A stretch of DNA of 64,000 nt from Bradyrhizobium lablabi (GCF_018131005.1 NZ_JAFCJK010000001.1:124001-188000), one strand, 5' to 3'; positions 44,797-53,604 are shown, numbered from the stretch's first letter. Made by a program: numbers and translations. The notes: generated by a model not told the origin, from the sequence alone.

Positions 44797-45215
44797 GCAT
44801 CGATGGCGTGATCGCGCGGCTCTATTTGGCCTACAACGCGCACGATGCCGCGGCGGTCGCCGCGCTCTATGCACCCGATGCCACCCACGAGGACATCGCC
44901 CAGGGCAAGCCCAAACACGGGCCCGACGAGATCGCCGCCGGTCTCGGGCGCTTTTTCAGCTGGTTTCCCGACGCGCACTGGGCGCCGCAGCACCACGCTA
45001 TCGGCGCAAGCGGCGTCGCCGCGGTGAGCTATCTCCTCACCGCTACCCTCAAGCGCCAGTTCGGGCCGATCGCGCCGCGCGACCAGGCGGTCTCGCTTCG
45101 CGGCGTTCACATGCTGCAAATTCGCGACGGTCTCATCCGCCGCAGCGAAGACTACTGGGACGCCGCAACGTTCCAGCGCCAACTGAACCATGTCCATGAA
45201 CGGAGAGCTGAGTGA
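44793..45215 (+). CDS. NTF2/SnoaL-like protein between reductase and oxygenase
   Basis: 140 residues, a single SnoaL-like fold: IARLYLAYNAHDAAAVAALYAPDATHED, GPDEIAAGLGRFFSWFPDAHW and RGVHMLQIRDGLIRRSEDYWD. It overlaps the reductase by 4 bp and the oxygenase by 1 bp (TGATG), so it is an intimate operon member. Members of this fold act as isomerases, dehydratases or protective binders; its role here is not known. Confidence 0.85.
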   Translation: MSIDGVIARLYLAYNAHDAAAVAALYAPDATHEDIAQGKPKHGPDEIAAGLGRFFSWFPDAHWAPQHHAIGASGVAAVSYLLTATLKRQFGPIAPRDQAVSLRGVHMLQIRDGLIRRSEDYWDAATFQRQLNHVHERRAE

Positions 45216-46795
45216 TGAGAACCGGGAAAGAATATCTGGAATCGCTGCGCGACGGCCGGCGCGTCTACGTCGGAGGTGAGCTGATCGAGGATATCACCAC
45301 GCATCCGGCGACCAAGGGCTATGCCCATGCCGTTGCTGAGTATTACGATCTGCACCTCGATCCGAAGAATCGGGAAATCACGACCTTCATCGACGACAAC
45401 GGCAAGCGCCAATCGATGCACTGGTTCCTGCCGCGCTCCAAGGAAGACGTGGTGCGCCGGCGCAAGTATTGCGACTTTCTTTGCCGGCACTTCAAGGGTG
45501 GCATCTTTACCCGCCCGCCGGCCGGGATGAATGTCGTCATGTTCACGCAGGTCGACGATCAGAAGCCGTGGGCCGAGAACTCCCGCTTCAAGCGCAAGAA
45601 GGTCGATCTCTCCGGCAACATCCAGCGTCAATGGGAGGAAGTGACGGCGAGGGATCTCGCAATATCGCCGATGTTCCTAGACGTGCAATATGATCGCGGC
45701 CGCGACAACGCGATGGCCGAAACGCCGATGCTGAAGATCGTCGAGGAGCGCGACGAGGGCATCCTGGTGCGCGGCTGGAAGGCGATCGGAACATCGGTCC
45801 CGTTCGTCAACCACCTGCTGATCGGCAACCTGTGGCGCCCCGGCCAGACCGCCGAACAGACCGTCTACGCACTGGTGCCGATCGCGACCAAGGGCATCTC
45901 GGTGGTCGCGCGCAAGTCCAACGCCGCGCCGGACGCCGATCCTTATGACCGTCCGCTTGCCACCATCGGCGACGAGCTCGACGCCATGGTCTATTTCGAC
46001 GACGTACTGATCCCCTGGGCGCAGGTGCAACACATAGGCAACCCGGACCATGCCAAGTGGTATCCGCAACGTCAGTTCGACTGGGTGCACCTCGAGACCC
46101 AGATCCGCCACACCGTCCACGCGGAGCTGATGGTCGGCCTCGCGCTGCTGCTCACGCAATCGCTCGGCACCGCCCAGAGCCCTGTGGTGCAGGGCCAGCT
46201 CGCCGAGCTGATCCGCTTCCGCGAGACCTGCCGCGCCTTTATGCTCGCCGCCGAGGAGACCGGCTTCGCGACCCCGGGCGGCCTCTACAAGCCGAACAAC
46301 ATCTACATCGACTTCGGCCGGGCCTACTATCTCGAGAACCAGCACCGCATGGTCAACATGCTGATCGACTTCTGTGGTCGCGGCGTGGTGATCCAGCCGA
46401 CCCGGCGCGAGCTCGATGATCCCTATATCGGGCCCAAGCTGTCAGAGGCGCTGCGCGGCGCCGAGATCAGCGCGCACGACCGCATCAAGATCTTCCGGCA
46501 GATCAGCGAACGCTTCCTCACCGAGTGGGGTAGCCGCCACGAGATGTTCGAGAAGTTCAACGGCACGCCGTTGTATCTGATCAACCTGCTCACCATGCAG
46601 CGCACCGAGTATCAGGTCGACGGCCCGCTCACCGAACTGGCGCGGCAGGTGCTGGGCTTCGGCGATACGGCCGAACTTGGCCGGCGCGCCGCCGAGGGCG
46701 AGAAGGCGTCGCACTACGCCAACGTGCGTTTCCAACCCGAATACGCCAAGGCACAGGACGTGCGGGACGGCTACATGACGACCGCCGCCGAATAG
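45215..46795 (+). CDS. FADH2-dependent aromatic hydroxylase, HpaB/TftD-type oxygenase
   Basis: 526 residues from the ATG at 45215 (GGAGAG upstream). It opens RTGKEYLESLRDGRRVYVGG and has YDLHLDP, the KAIGTSVPFVNHLLIG segment, GDELDAMVYFDDVLIPW and NFNGTPL-like KFNGTPLYLINLL, the pattern of 4-hydroxyphenylacetate 3-monooxygenase and chlorophenol 4-monooxygenase (TftD/HadA) oxygenases. These use FADH2 from a reductase to hydroxylate phenols; TftD-type enzymes make hydroxyquinones. The hydroxyquinol dioxygenase fragment downstream supports a hydroxyquinol product. Confidence 0.9.
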   Translation: MRTGKEYLESLRDGRRVYVGGELIEDITTHPATKGYAHAVAEYYDLHLDPKNREITTFIDDNGKRQSMHWFLPRSKEDVVRRRKYCDFLCRHFKGGIFTRPPAGMNVVMFTQVDDQKPWAENSRFKRKKVDLSGNIQRQWEEVTARDLAISPMFLDVQYDRGRDNAMAETPMLKIVEERDEGILVRGWKAIGTSVPFVNHLLIGNLWRPGQTAEQTVYALVPIATKGISVVARKSNAAPDADPYDRPLATIGDELDAMVYFDDVLIPWAQVQHIGNPDHAKWYPQRQFDWVHLETQIRHTVHAELMVGLALLLTQSLGTAQSPVVQGQLAELIRFRETCRAFMLAAEETGFATPGGLYKPNNIYIDFGRAYYLENQHRMVNMLIDFCGRGVVIQPTRRELDDPYIGPKLSEALRGAEISAHDRIKIFRQISERFLTEWGSRHEMFEKFNGTPLYLINLLTMQRTEYQVDGPLTELARQVLGFGDTAELGRRAAEGEKASHYANVRFQPEYAKAQDVRDGYMTTAAE

Positions 46796-46810
46796 ATCGA
46801 GGTGGATGCG

Positions 46811-46838
46811 ATGCGACGCGGCTCTCGCCGCGTCGCAT
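46811..46838 (+). terminator. perfect 12-bp hairpin after the oxygenase gene
   Basis: ATGCGACGCGGC (46811-46822), loop TCTC, GCCGCGTCGCAT (46827-46838), 15 bp after the oxygenase stop. The U tract is poor (TAAATTCC), so it may be a weak terminator or a 3' stabilising hairpin. Confidence 0.6.
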
Positions 46839-46844
46839 TAAATT

Positions 46845-47011
46845 CCACGTCGAGAGTATGGCATCGACTTTCTTACCCGTAGCGGTCACATGTGCGACGA
46901 CAAGCGTCAGGAATTCATCCTGCTCTCGGACACGTTGGGTGTTTCCATGCTGGTCGACGCGATCAGTCACCCTGTTCCGGAGAGGGCCATGGAAACCACG
47001 GTGCTCGGCCC
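46845..47011 (+). pseudogene. internal fragment of hydroxyquinol 1,2-dioxygenase
   Basis: A plus-strand frame of about 55 codons reads EYGIDFLTRSGHMCDDKRQE, then FILLSDTLGVSMLVDAISHP and METTVLGP. This is the helical N-terminal linker of intradiol dioxygenases of the hydroxyquinol type (CDDKRQEFILLSDTLG ... ENTVLGPFY in intact relatives). Upstream of it is a stop (TAA at 46839-46841); after VLGP the similarity ends abruptly. Metal-binding Tyr and His residues would lie further on and are absent. It sits 50 bp after the HpaB-type oxygenase, in the same orientation. Confidence 0.82.
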
Positions 47012-47041
47012 GCAACATCGATCGCGCTCCCCGTTAACCTC

Positions 47042-47440
47042 TCACGCGATACGTCGCGAGGACAGCCCCCTCCAGATATCTCCACGTGGCTTGAATCGCC
47101 GTCCGACGATTGCCGGCGGCTTCGTCCCGCCTTTCCCGGTCGCCGCTTCGAGCGCGCGCTTCAATCTGGGGTCCTCGATCTGCGACTGGAAATGCCGAAC
47201 AATGGCCTCGGCCTGCGCGTCACTCGCGCAAATGGCATGGCACAATTCTGCGGTCGTCCTCCGGAAGAAGTGGAACGAGTCCTCGCGGTCGGTCCGTCCG
47301 CGCAGCCGATCGACCTCGCCCGCCAGCGCCAGCGCATGCATCCGATCGTCGTCGCCGAGCGTCACTGCGAACCGCAGAACGCCGAGCTGCCATGCGCGGA
47401 GCAGCTTGTCCTGCCGTTCGGTCGCCCCGTCACCGTTCAT
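47042..47440 (-). CDS. hypothetical protein
   Basis: 132 residues from an ATG at 47440; the frame continues to 47626 but the first part has less biased codon use. It is mainly helical: ATERQDKLLRAWQLGVLRFAV, then DREDSFHFFRRTTAELCHAI and EDPRLKRALEAATG. I do not recognise the family. It lies directly after the ABC exporter on the same strand, so it may be co-transcribed. Function unknown. Confidence 0.5.
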   Translation of the reverse strand: MNGDGATERQDKLLRAWQLGVLRFAVTLGDDDRMHALALAGEVDRLRGRTDREDSFHFFRRTTAELCHAICASDAQAEAIVRHFQSQIEDPRLKRALEAATGKGGTKPPAIVGRRFKPRGDIWRGLSSRRIA

Positions 47441-47622
47441 GTGCTGAATACCTCGCGTGCGCCGATGCCGTTGAAGTGCCCGCACGGCGCTCAGCGCCTG
47501 TCGAACGTGGTTCGGCGCGACACGAATATCCTTGCGCAGAATATATTTTCGAGGGGAAGGCCCGGACGATCTCATAGGAGCGACATAGGCGACCGACCGA
47601 GAATCTGTCTCCAGCGAGGCTC

Positions 47623-49479
47623 TCAAATCCCTTCGAACTGCAGTCGCGCGAGCCGTGCATAGAGGCCGCCCGCGGCGACCAGCTCGGCATGGGTGCCCTG
47701 CTCGACGATCTTGCCCTGCTCCATCACCAGGATGCGGTCGCAGGACAGAACGGTCGCCAGACGATGCGCGATGACGAGCGTGGTGCGGCGGCGCATCAGC
47801 GCTTCCAGCGCGGTCTGCACCAGGGTTTCGCTCTCGGCATCGAGCGCCGAGGTCGCCTCGTCGAGCAGCAATAGCGGTGCATCGCGCAGGATGGCGCGCG
47901 CGATTGCGATGCGCTGGCGCTGTCCGCCGGACAGTGTCACGCCGCGCTCGCCAAGCTGCGCTTCGAAACCGCCGGGCAGCCGGCGCAGGAATTCGGTCGC
48001 ATGGGCGAGGTCTGCGGCGCGCTCGACCTCGGCATCGTCGGCGTCGGGCCTGCCGAAGCGAATGTTTTCCCGCGCGCTCGCCGCGAACACGACGGAGTCC
48101 TGCGGCACCAGCGCGATGCGCGCGCGCACGGCGGCGGGGTCGGCCTCCCTGATCGGCACGCCGTCGAACGAGACAGAGCCCGATTTGGGATCGTAGAAGC
48201 GCAGCAGAAGATGAAACAGCGTGCTCTTGCCAGCGCCGGACGGGCCGACGATCGCGACCTTCTCGCCCGAACGCACCGACAGCGAGACGCCGTCCACGGC
48301 GAGCACGTTGGGCCGCGCCGGATAGGCGAAGCTGACATTGTCGAAGCCGACATCGCCACGCGGAGGCTGCGGCAGCGCGCGCGGCTCGGCCGGCGCCGCA
48401 ATCTCCGGCCTGACGCGCAGGATCTCGAACAGCCGTTCGGCCGCGCCCGACGCGGCCGACACCTCGCCCCAGACCTCGCTGAGCTGGCCAAGGCCAGTCG
48501 CGGCAAACGCCGTATAGAGGATGAACTGCCCGAGGCGGCCGGGGCTGATCGAACCGGTCAGCACGTCATGCGAGCCGACCCAGAGGATCACGACGACGCT
48601 CGAGAACACGATGAAGATGATGATCAGCGTCAGCACCGCGCGCGCCCGGGTCGAGCTTCGCGCCGCCTCATAGGCCTGCTCGACCTCGCCGCCGAAGCGC
48701 GTGTTGGCGAGCCGCTCGCCGGTATAGGCCTGCACGGTACGGATCGCGGAGACGAGCTCGGAAGCATAGGCGCTGGCGTCGGCCAGCGTATCCTGGGCGT
48801 TGCGCGAAAGCCGCCGCACCCAGCGGCCGAACGCGACCAGCGGGATCACGATCACCGGGATCGCCAGCAGCACGAAGCCGGACAGCCTGGGGCTCGTGAT
48901 CACCATCATGGCGACGGCGCCGATGAACAGCATCATGTTGCGCAGCGCGATCGAGACCGAGGCGCCGACCGCGGACTTGATCTGCGTGGTGTCGGCGGTC
49001 AGCCGGGAGACCAGTTCGCCCGAGCGCGCGGAATCGAAGAACGACGGCGACAGCGCGGTCAGATGCGCGAACACCTCGCGCCTGAGATCGGCGACGATCC
49101 GCTCGCCGATGGTCATCACGAGATAGAAGCGGGAGGCGCTGGCACCGGCCAGCACCGCAACGACAACGATCATCACGCTGAAATAGCTGTTGATCATCGC
49201 GATGCCCTCCGGCGAGAAGCCGAAATCGATCATCCGCCTGACCGCGACCGGCACGACGAGGGTGGTGATCGCCGCGACCGTCAGCGAGATGAACGCGAGG
49301 ATCGCCCGGCCCTTGTAGCGCGCCACGTAGGGCGCGAGCGCAAGCAGCGGCCGCAAGCGGGCGCGGCTCTTGGCGGGCTCCGTCAATTGGCTTTCGATGA
49401 AAGCCTCTTCCTCGAGCAGCGCGTCGCGCGGCGGAGGCGGGGCGCTGCGAGGGGTCTCAAGCTGTTCGGCTACGCTCAT
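47623..49479 (-). CDS. MsbA-like ABC transporter, fused permease and ATPase
   Basis: 618 residues from the ATG at 49479. A permease half with six helices (for example [20 protein letters not shown] and [20 protein letters not shown]) is followed by an ATPase half: Walker [15 protein letters not shown], signature [14 protein letters not shown] and Walker [16 protein letters not shown]. It is an ABCB-type half transporter working as a homodimer, possibly for lipid or polysaccharide export; the substrate is unknown. An in-frame extension to 49662 has no support. Confidence 0.92.
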   Translation of the reverse strand: MSVAEQLETPRSAPPPPRDALLEEEAFIESQLTEPAKSRARLRPLLALAPYVARYKGRAILAFISLTVAAITTLVVPVAVRRMIDFGFSPEGIAMINSYFSVMIVVVAVLAGASASRFYLVMTIGERIVADLRREVFAHLTALSPSFFDSARSGELVSRLTADTTQIKSAVGASVSIALRNMMLFIGAVAMMVITSPRLSGFVLLAIPVIVIPLVAFGRWVRRLSRNAQDTLADASAYASELVSAIRTVQAYTGERLANTRFGGEVEQAYEAARSSTRARAVLTLIIIFIVFSSVVVILWVGSHDVLTGSISPGRLGQFILYTAFAATGLGQLSEVWGEVSAASGAAERLFEILRVRPEIAAPAEPRALPQPPRGDVGFDNVSFAYPARPNVLAVDGVSLSVRSGEKVAIVGPSGAGKSTLFHLLLRFYDPKSGSVSFDGVPIREADPAAVRARIALVPQDSVVFAASARENIRFGRPDADDAEVERAADLAHATEFLRRLPGGFEAQLGERGVTLSGGQRQRIAIARAILRDAPLLLLDEATSALDAESETLVQTALEALMRRRTTLVIAHRLATVLSCDRILVMEQGKIVEQGTHAELVAAGGLYARLARLQFEGI

Positions 49480-49569
49480 GAATTTTAGACCGGTTCTACC
49501 GTCCTCAGATAGGCCCGCGGACCCCCGGCTGGCAAATCCCGCGAAGCCCAAATCCGGGACAGACCTGGC

Positions 49570-49598
49570 TTGTTTTAGGGGGGCCCTTGCGCTATAGA
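49570..49598 (+). promoter_or_regulatory. sigma70-type promoter of rpmE
   Basis: TTGTTT at 49570-49575 and TATAGA at 49593-49598, with exactly 17 bp between. The pair lies 63 bp before the rpmE start. Confidence 0.6.
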
Positions 49599-49660
49599 GC
49601 GGCCCAAATCCCGTATCCCAGCGATCTTGAGACGGGCGCCGGCGCGCCGAAGGAACTGCC

Positions 49661-49888
49661 ATGAAAGCCGATATTCATCCGAATTATCATATGATTAAGG
49701 TCGTCATGACCGACGGCACCGAGTACACGACCCGCTCGACCTGGGGCAAGGAAGGCGACACGCTGAACCTCGACATCGACGCCAAGTCGCACCCGGCCTG
49801 GACCGGCGGCACTCAGCAGATCATGGATCGTGGCGGTCGTGTGTCGCGGTTCCAGAAAAAGTTCTCGGGCTTCCTCAAGAAGGACTAG
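49661..49888 (+). CDS. rpmE: 50S ribosomal protein L31
   Basis: 75 residues, starting [20 protein letters not shown]. This is the zinc-independent form: the Cys residues of the other L31 type are missing. [14 protein letters not shown] [17 protein letters not shown] and [12 protein letters not shown] complete the pattern. It is a component of the large ribosomal subunit. A promoter lies upstream and a terminator 35 bp downstream, so it is a single-gene unit. Confidence 0.97.
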   Translation: MKADIHPNYHMIKVVMTDGTEYTTRSTWGKEGDTLNLDIDAKSHPAWTGGTQQIMDRGGRVSRFQKKFSGFLKKD

Positions 49889-49922
49889 GTTCCGTTAGAG
49901 GTCGCACGCTCCGATCGGACGC

Positions 49923-49955
49923 AAACGCCCCTGCCCAGCGGGGGCGTTTTTGTTT
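49923..49955 (+). terminator. rho-independent terminator of rpmE
   Basis: AAACGCCCC (49923-49931), loop TGCCCAGCG, GGGGCGTTT (49941-49949), followed by TTGTTT. The 9-bp stem with a trailing T run makes a standard terminator 35 bp after the rpmE stop. Confidence 0.9.
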
Positions 49956-49989
49956 GGTACCCTGCGAGACATGGGCGCCCGTTCTCGCG

Positions 49990-50460
49990 ACATGATTTGT
50001 CCGAGGTTTGCGTCAGTTTCACCCTCTCATCGATCAGAGGGTGCAGGGAAAGCCGGGTGCCGATCGCACCCATGGGCCCCGTGCAACAAAAAGCACGGGG
50101 GTAGGACCACAGGTGTAACCGGAAACAACCCGGCTTTCCCTGCGCGATGGTTTACGGCTTATACGTGATCTCCTCGGCGAGACCGGGCTTTGTTGCCACC
50201 GTCATCAGCAAGAGGCGCTGGCCTCTCACGAACTTAACACCAGCCACTGGGGCGTCAGGACCACACGATTTCGCCGTCCGCATCGCATGCGCTCGTCAGT
50301 TGCACACTCCGCGTCCACCGCATCTCACCGCAACACTCGTGACGATCGCGTAGCGCCCCTCAATCGGGTGAGACGGGCAGATTAAACGGCTGATTTGGGT
50401 GAAACGCGAAGCGGAATGTTTTTCGCGCGAGGTCTTGCCTCGTCGGGCAAATCAATGATC
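49990..50460. repeat. long structured intergenic element, possible non-coding RNA
   Basis: About 470 bp with no credible gene. It holds a nested set of perfect inverted repeats: a 15-bp pair GCAGGGAAAGCCGGG (50043-50057) with CCCGGCTTTCCCTGC (50129-50143); inside it an 8-bp hairpin CCCCGTGC/GCACGGGG (50077-50084, 50093-50100) and GGGTGC/GCACCC (50055-50060, 50066-50071); and before it CCCTCT/AGAGGG (50022-50027, 50036-50041). I recognise this sequence as a multi-copy element in Bradyrhizobium genomes, often mis-annotated as short proteins. Limits are approximate; the right part (50144-50460) shows fewer hairpins. Confidence 0.7.
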
Positions 50461-50483
50461 GCGCCAGGAAGTGGCTATTAAGC

Positions 50484-50583
50484 CCGTCATCCTGAGGTGC
50501 TCGCCTCGTCGGCGAGCCTCGAAGGATGAACGGCCTCAGTCAGGCCGTCGCGCTTCGAGACGGCCGCTCTGCGGCCTCCTCAG
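50484..50583. repeat. REP-type repeat, same family as 34095-34206
   Basis: Begins CGTCATCCTGAGGTGCTCGC, continues GCCTCGAAGGATGAACGGCC and ends GCGGCCTCCTCAGC. The inverted end words CATCCTGAGG and CCTCCTCAG(G) with hairpins inside mark the unit. It overlaps the beginning of the following small ORF. Confidence 0.65.
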
Positions 50584-50840
50584 CCGCAGCTCCCAACGTC
50601 GGTAGCTCGGCCGCACTGGGGCTTTGCGTGATTGGGCTGGTTGGCGTGTTCCTCGCTGGATATCCGGGCTACTTCGTCTTCGACGCCATCTGGCCGAGCT
50701 TTTTCTACTCGCCGGTCAGTGCAGGAAAGAACGCGTGGCTATTGTGTCAAGCGGCCTTCATCGGCATCTATTTGGTCGGAGCCTTGCTGATGTTCATTGC
50801 GGTTCGTCGCGCACTCAACGCAATTCCCGCAACGATCTGA
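50526..50840 (+). CDS. small membrane protein with repeat-derived N-terminus
   Basis: 104 residues if read from the ATG at 50526. The first 20 or so residues are encoded by the REP-type repeat. From about residue 25 on there are two membrane helices (AALGLCVIGLVGVFLAGYPGY and LLCQAAFIGIYLVGALLMFIAV) separated by a loop DAIWPSFFYSPVSAGKNAW. The repeat may have replaced the true start, so the gene may be a pseudogene or may use the repeat's ATG. I do not recognise the family. Confidence 0.4.
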   Translation: MNGLSQAVALRDGRSAASSAAAPNVGSSAALGLCVIGLVGVFLAGYPGYFVFDAIWPSFFYSPVSAGKNAWLLCQAAFIGIYLVGALLMFIAVRRALNAIPATI

Positions 50841-50972
50841 CTAAAAACGCTCCGGAAAGTCCTCGTAGCTCAGACAGCCCAATGTCCGTTACTGGGCCAC
50901 AAGCTGCGGTTTCGTTTACTTCGCCCTTCCCATAGCGGACAAGCGCCATGCACGGGGTGCGGTGCGTGACCG

Positions 50973-52328
50973 TCATTGTGCACGAGCGTCGGGGTCGGCG
51001 GCGCAAGGCAACACCGCGCCGTCGACCTTGACGGCGGCCGGCAATGGGACGCACCCCGTCATGTCGCGGGAGCCGGTGACCCCCGTGATCAGTCGCGTCC
51101 CGCGCTGGAGCGTCAGGTAGTTCCACACCCAGTTCATCGCCACGATGGCGCGATTGCGGAAGCCGATCAGGTAGTAGATATGTGCGACGCTCCAGACGAG
51201 CCAGCCTGGCAAGCCGCTGAGCTTCAGCCAGTGTATTTGTACGATTGCGCTCTTGCGCCCGACAGCCGCGATCGAACCGAGGTGGCGGTAACGAAATGGC
51301 GGGAAGGTCTTCGACTTGTCGCGGGCGATCAGTAGCTTCGCGACATATTTGCCCTGTTGCTTGGCGACTCCCGCGTCGCCAGGCATCGGCTTGCCGTTCG
51401 CGCCGAGCATGAGGGCGGCGTCGCCGATGACGAAGACGTTCGGATGACGGGGGACCGAAAGGTCTGGCTCGACCTTGACGCGGCCGGCGCGATCGTGTTC
51501 TGCGCCGAGCCATTCAGCGGCGGGCGTTGCCTTGACGCCAGCAGCCCAAATAACGGTGCGAGCCTCGATGCGTTCCGCGCCGATCGACACGCCGCCGCCA
51601 TCGCATCCTGTGACGCCCGCTCTGAGACGCACCTCGACTCCGAGCTGCTCGAGTGAGCGGCGTGCCGCCTCAGACAGTGGCGGGTCGAAGAGCGTCAGCA
51701 GCCTCGGCGCGGCCTCGACCAGGATGACGCGGGCGGTGCGCGGGTCGATGACACGAAAGTTCGACGCTAGCGCGCGATTGGCGAGGTCTGCGATGGAGCC
51801 CGCCATTTCGACGCCGGTCGGACCGCCGCCGACCACGACGAAATTCAACAAACGTCGCCGCTCGTCCGCGTCCGGCTCGGTCTCGGCGTGTTCGAAGGCG
51901 AGCAGAATCCGGCGGCGGATATAAGTGGCGTCATCGACAGTCTTGAGTCCTGGTAAAAACTCCGCCCATTCGTTTCCGAAATAGGCATGTTCGGCTCCGG
52001 TGGCGATGATCAGGTCATCGAACGTAATGCGGCGCCCCTCGGCAAGGACTTCACGGCGTGCAACATCGACGCCGGAGACCGTGGCCAGAATGACCTTGAC
52101 GTTGTCGGCGTTCCGAAGGATGCCGCGGATGGGAGAAGCGATGTCGGCTGCAGACAGGCTGGCAGTCGCCACCTGATACAGCAGTGGCTGGAACAGGTGA
52201 TAATTGTGTTGATCCACGACGGTGACGTCGAGCGGCGTCTTAGCCAGCCGTTTGGCGGCGCTTAGGCCACCAAATCCGGCCCCGACAATCACGACGCGGC
52301 GACGAGCCTCCGCGGCGGCCTGAGACAT
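50973..52328 (-). CDS. type II NADH dehydrogenase-like FAD oxidoreductase
   Basis: 451 residues from the ATG at 52328; the extension to 52385 is not supported. FAD motif VVIVGAGFGGLSAAKRLA and NADH motif NFVVVGGGPTGVEMAGS flank NYHLFQPLLYQVATASLS, the NDH-2 signature. The C-terminus (LPGWLVWSVAHIYYLIGFRNR) is a hydrophobic anchor. It passes electrons from NADH to quinone without pumping protons. Confidence 0.92.
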   Translation of the reverse strand: MSQAAAEARRRVVIVGAGFGGLSAAKRLAKTPLDVTVVDQHNYHLFQPLLYQVATASLSAADIASPIRGILRNADNVKVILATVSGVDVARREVLAEGRRITFDDLIIATGAEHAYFGNEWAEFLPGLKTVDDATYIRRRILLAFEHAETEPDADERRRLLNFVVVGGGPTGVEMAGSIADLANRALASNFRVIDPRTARVILVEAAPRLLTLFDPPLSEAARRSLEQLGVEVRLRAGVTGCDGGGVSIGAERIEARTVIWAAGVKATPAAEWLGAEHDRAGRVKVEPDLSVPRHPNVFVIGDAALMLGANGKPMPGDAGVAKQQGKYVAKLLIARDKSKTFPPFRYRHLGSIAAVGRKSAIVQIHWLKLSGLPGWLVWSVAHIYYLIGFRNRAIVAMNWVWNYLTLQRGTRLITGVTGSRDMTGCVPLPAAVKVDGAVLPCAADPDARAQ

Positions 52329-52755
52329 CGCACATCGCTCTCGTTGGCACAGTACGGATGATGCCCCTGAGCGAGGAGGTACCATGCCCTCACTGAGCCT
52401 TGGAAGACACGTATCCGCGAGCGTTCACCGATCGCAGCCTCCTTCAAAAGATCAAGTCCTATCGTTCGCCTCTTCGCCCTTCCAAGAAAAGCAATGTCGC
52501 TTAATGGCCCTCGTGCGAAGTGCAGGCCGAACATGAAATGGTCCGCTTATCGGGGTGAACCGGAAGTGACTGGCCGACTTTCCTACCCAACGGCGCTTTC
52601 TAAGACCAGACCGGACATCGATGCTGCCGGCATGGAATGCCTACGGGTTATCGGGAGCAATCGTTAAATCATGCGGCCCGATGTCGGCTGCTCCACAAAC
52701 TGGACCCGGGCTGATTTTCGTAGGACACTGCAACCTGCTGCTGGGGAGCCGTGCG
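52329..52755. other. intergenic stretch, nothing recognised
   Basis: 427 bp between the NDH-2 start and the ModA-like start, which are divergent. I see no gene, no strong hairpin and no recognised repeat. Any promoters of the two genes are here, but none stands out. Confidence 0.4.
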
Positions 52756-53544
52756 ATGCTGCGACATCTCGCTTGCCTGTTTGCTTTTCTGGTAGCCATT
52801 GCGTTGGCGCCCGGCGCGACAGCAGCCGATATCAAGGTGATGATCTCGGCCGGGTTCTTCAGTGTGTATAAGGAGCTCGGTCCCGCGTTCGAGACATCGA
52901 CAGGGCACAAGCTCGTCACCACACGCGGGCCTTCGATCGGCGATTCACCTGAAGCGATTCCGGCGCGTCTCACCCGTGGCGAGGAGGCCGACGTCGTGAT
53001 CATGGACGGAGTCGGCGTCGATCTGCTGGACCAGCGCGATCTGGTTCGTCCCGGCAGCCGGACGCCGCTCGCGGAATCGTTCATCGGCATGGTCGTTCGA
53101 GCGGGTCAGCCCAAGCCCGACATCAGCACGATGGAGGCGCTGCGCAAGACGCTGCTGGCAGCCAGATCCATCGCCTGCTCGGACAGTTCGAGCGGCACCT
53201 ATCTGTCGACGATCGGATTCAGGAAGCTCGGCGTCGCCGACGAGATCTCCGGCAAGACGCGCAGGGTGCGCGGTCCGCCTTCGGGCGAGCTCGTGGCCGC
53301 AGTCGTCGCCCGCGGGGAGGCGGAAGTCGGGTTCCAGCAGGTACCCGAACTGATCCACGTCCCGGGCGTCGATTTCGTCGGCACGGTGCCGTCCGACGTA
53401 CAACCGCCGACCCTTTTTGTCGGCGCGCTGCCCAAGAGTTCACAACATCCCGACGCCGCGGTCGCCCTGCTGCAATTCCTCTCCTCTGCAGAGGCCGCAG
53501 CCGTCATCACGAAAGCCGGATTGAAACCATTGCCGGCGCGTTGA
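52756..53544 (+). CDS. ModA-like periplasmic binding protein
   Basis: 262 residues from the ATG at 52756 with GGGGAG seven bases upstream. A signal peptide (LACLFAFLVAIALAPGATAA) precedes a type II periplasmic binding fold beginning DIKVMISAGFFSVYKELGPAFE, with GEEADVVIMDG and GRGEAEVGFQQ-like ARGEAEVGFQQVPEL, which match molybdate-binding ModA relatives. No modBC transporter genes are adjacent, so the ligand is uncertain. Confidence 0.82.
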   Translation: MLRHLACLFAFLVAIALAPGATAADIKVMISAGFFSVYKELGPAFETSTGHKLVTTRGPSIGDSPEAIPARLTRGEEADVVIMDGVGVDLLDQRDLVRPGSRTPLAESFIGMVVRAGQPKPDISTMEALRKTLLAARSIACSDSSSGTYLSTIGFRKLGVADEISGKTRRVRGPPSGELVAAVVARGEAEVGFQQVPELIHVPGVDFVGTVPSDVQPPTLFVGALPKSSQHPDAAVALLQFLSSAEAAAVITKAGLKPLPAR

Positions 53545-53604
53545 AGGTCGCACCGCCGCGCCAACATCTTGGAGCCAAAGCGGGAGCCGGCCGGCCGGAG
53601 TTTC

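Noticed and set aside
46890..47447. 185-residue plus-strand frame after the oxygenase as an intact gene
   Set aside because: Only the first 40 codons match the dioxygenase family; the rest is Ser/Arg-rich and antisense to a minus-strand frame with better composition.
48001..49488. 495-residue plus-strand open frame rich in Asp, Arg and His
   Set aside because: Antisense to the ABC exporter, whose Walker and signature motifs are intact.
34080..50583. Repeats with regular palindromes as possible CRISPR arrays
   Set aside because: Repeat units are dispersed singly between genes, with no spacer series or cas genes nearby.
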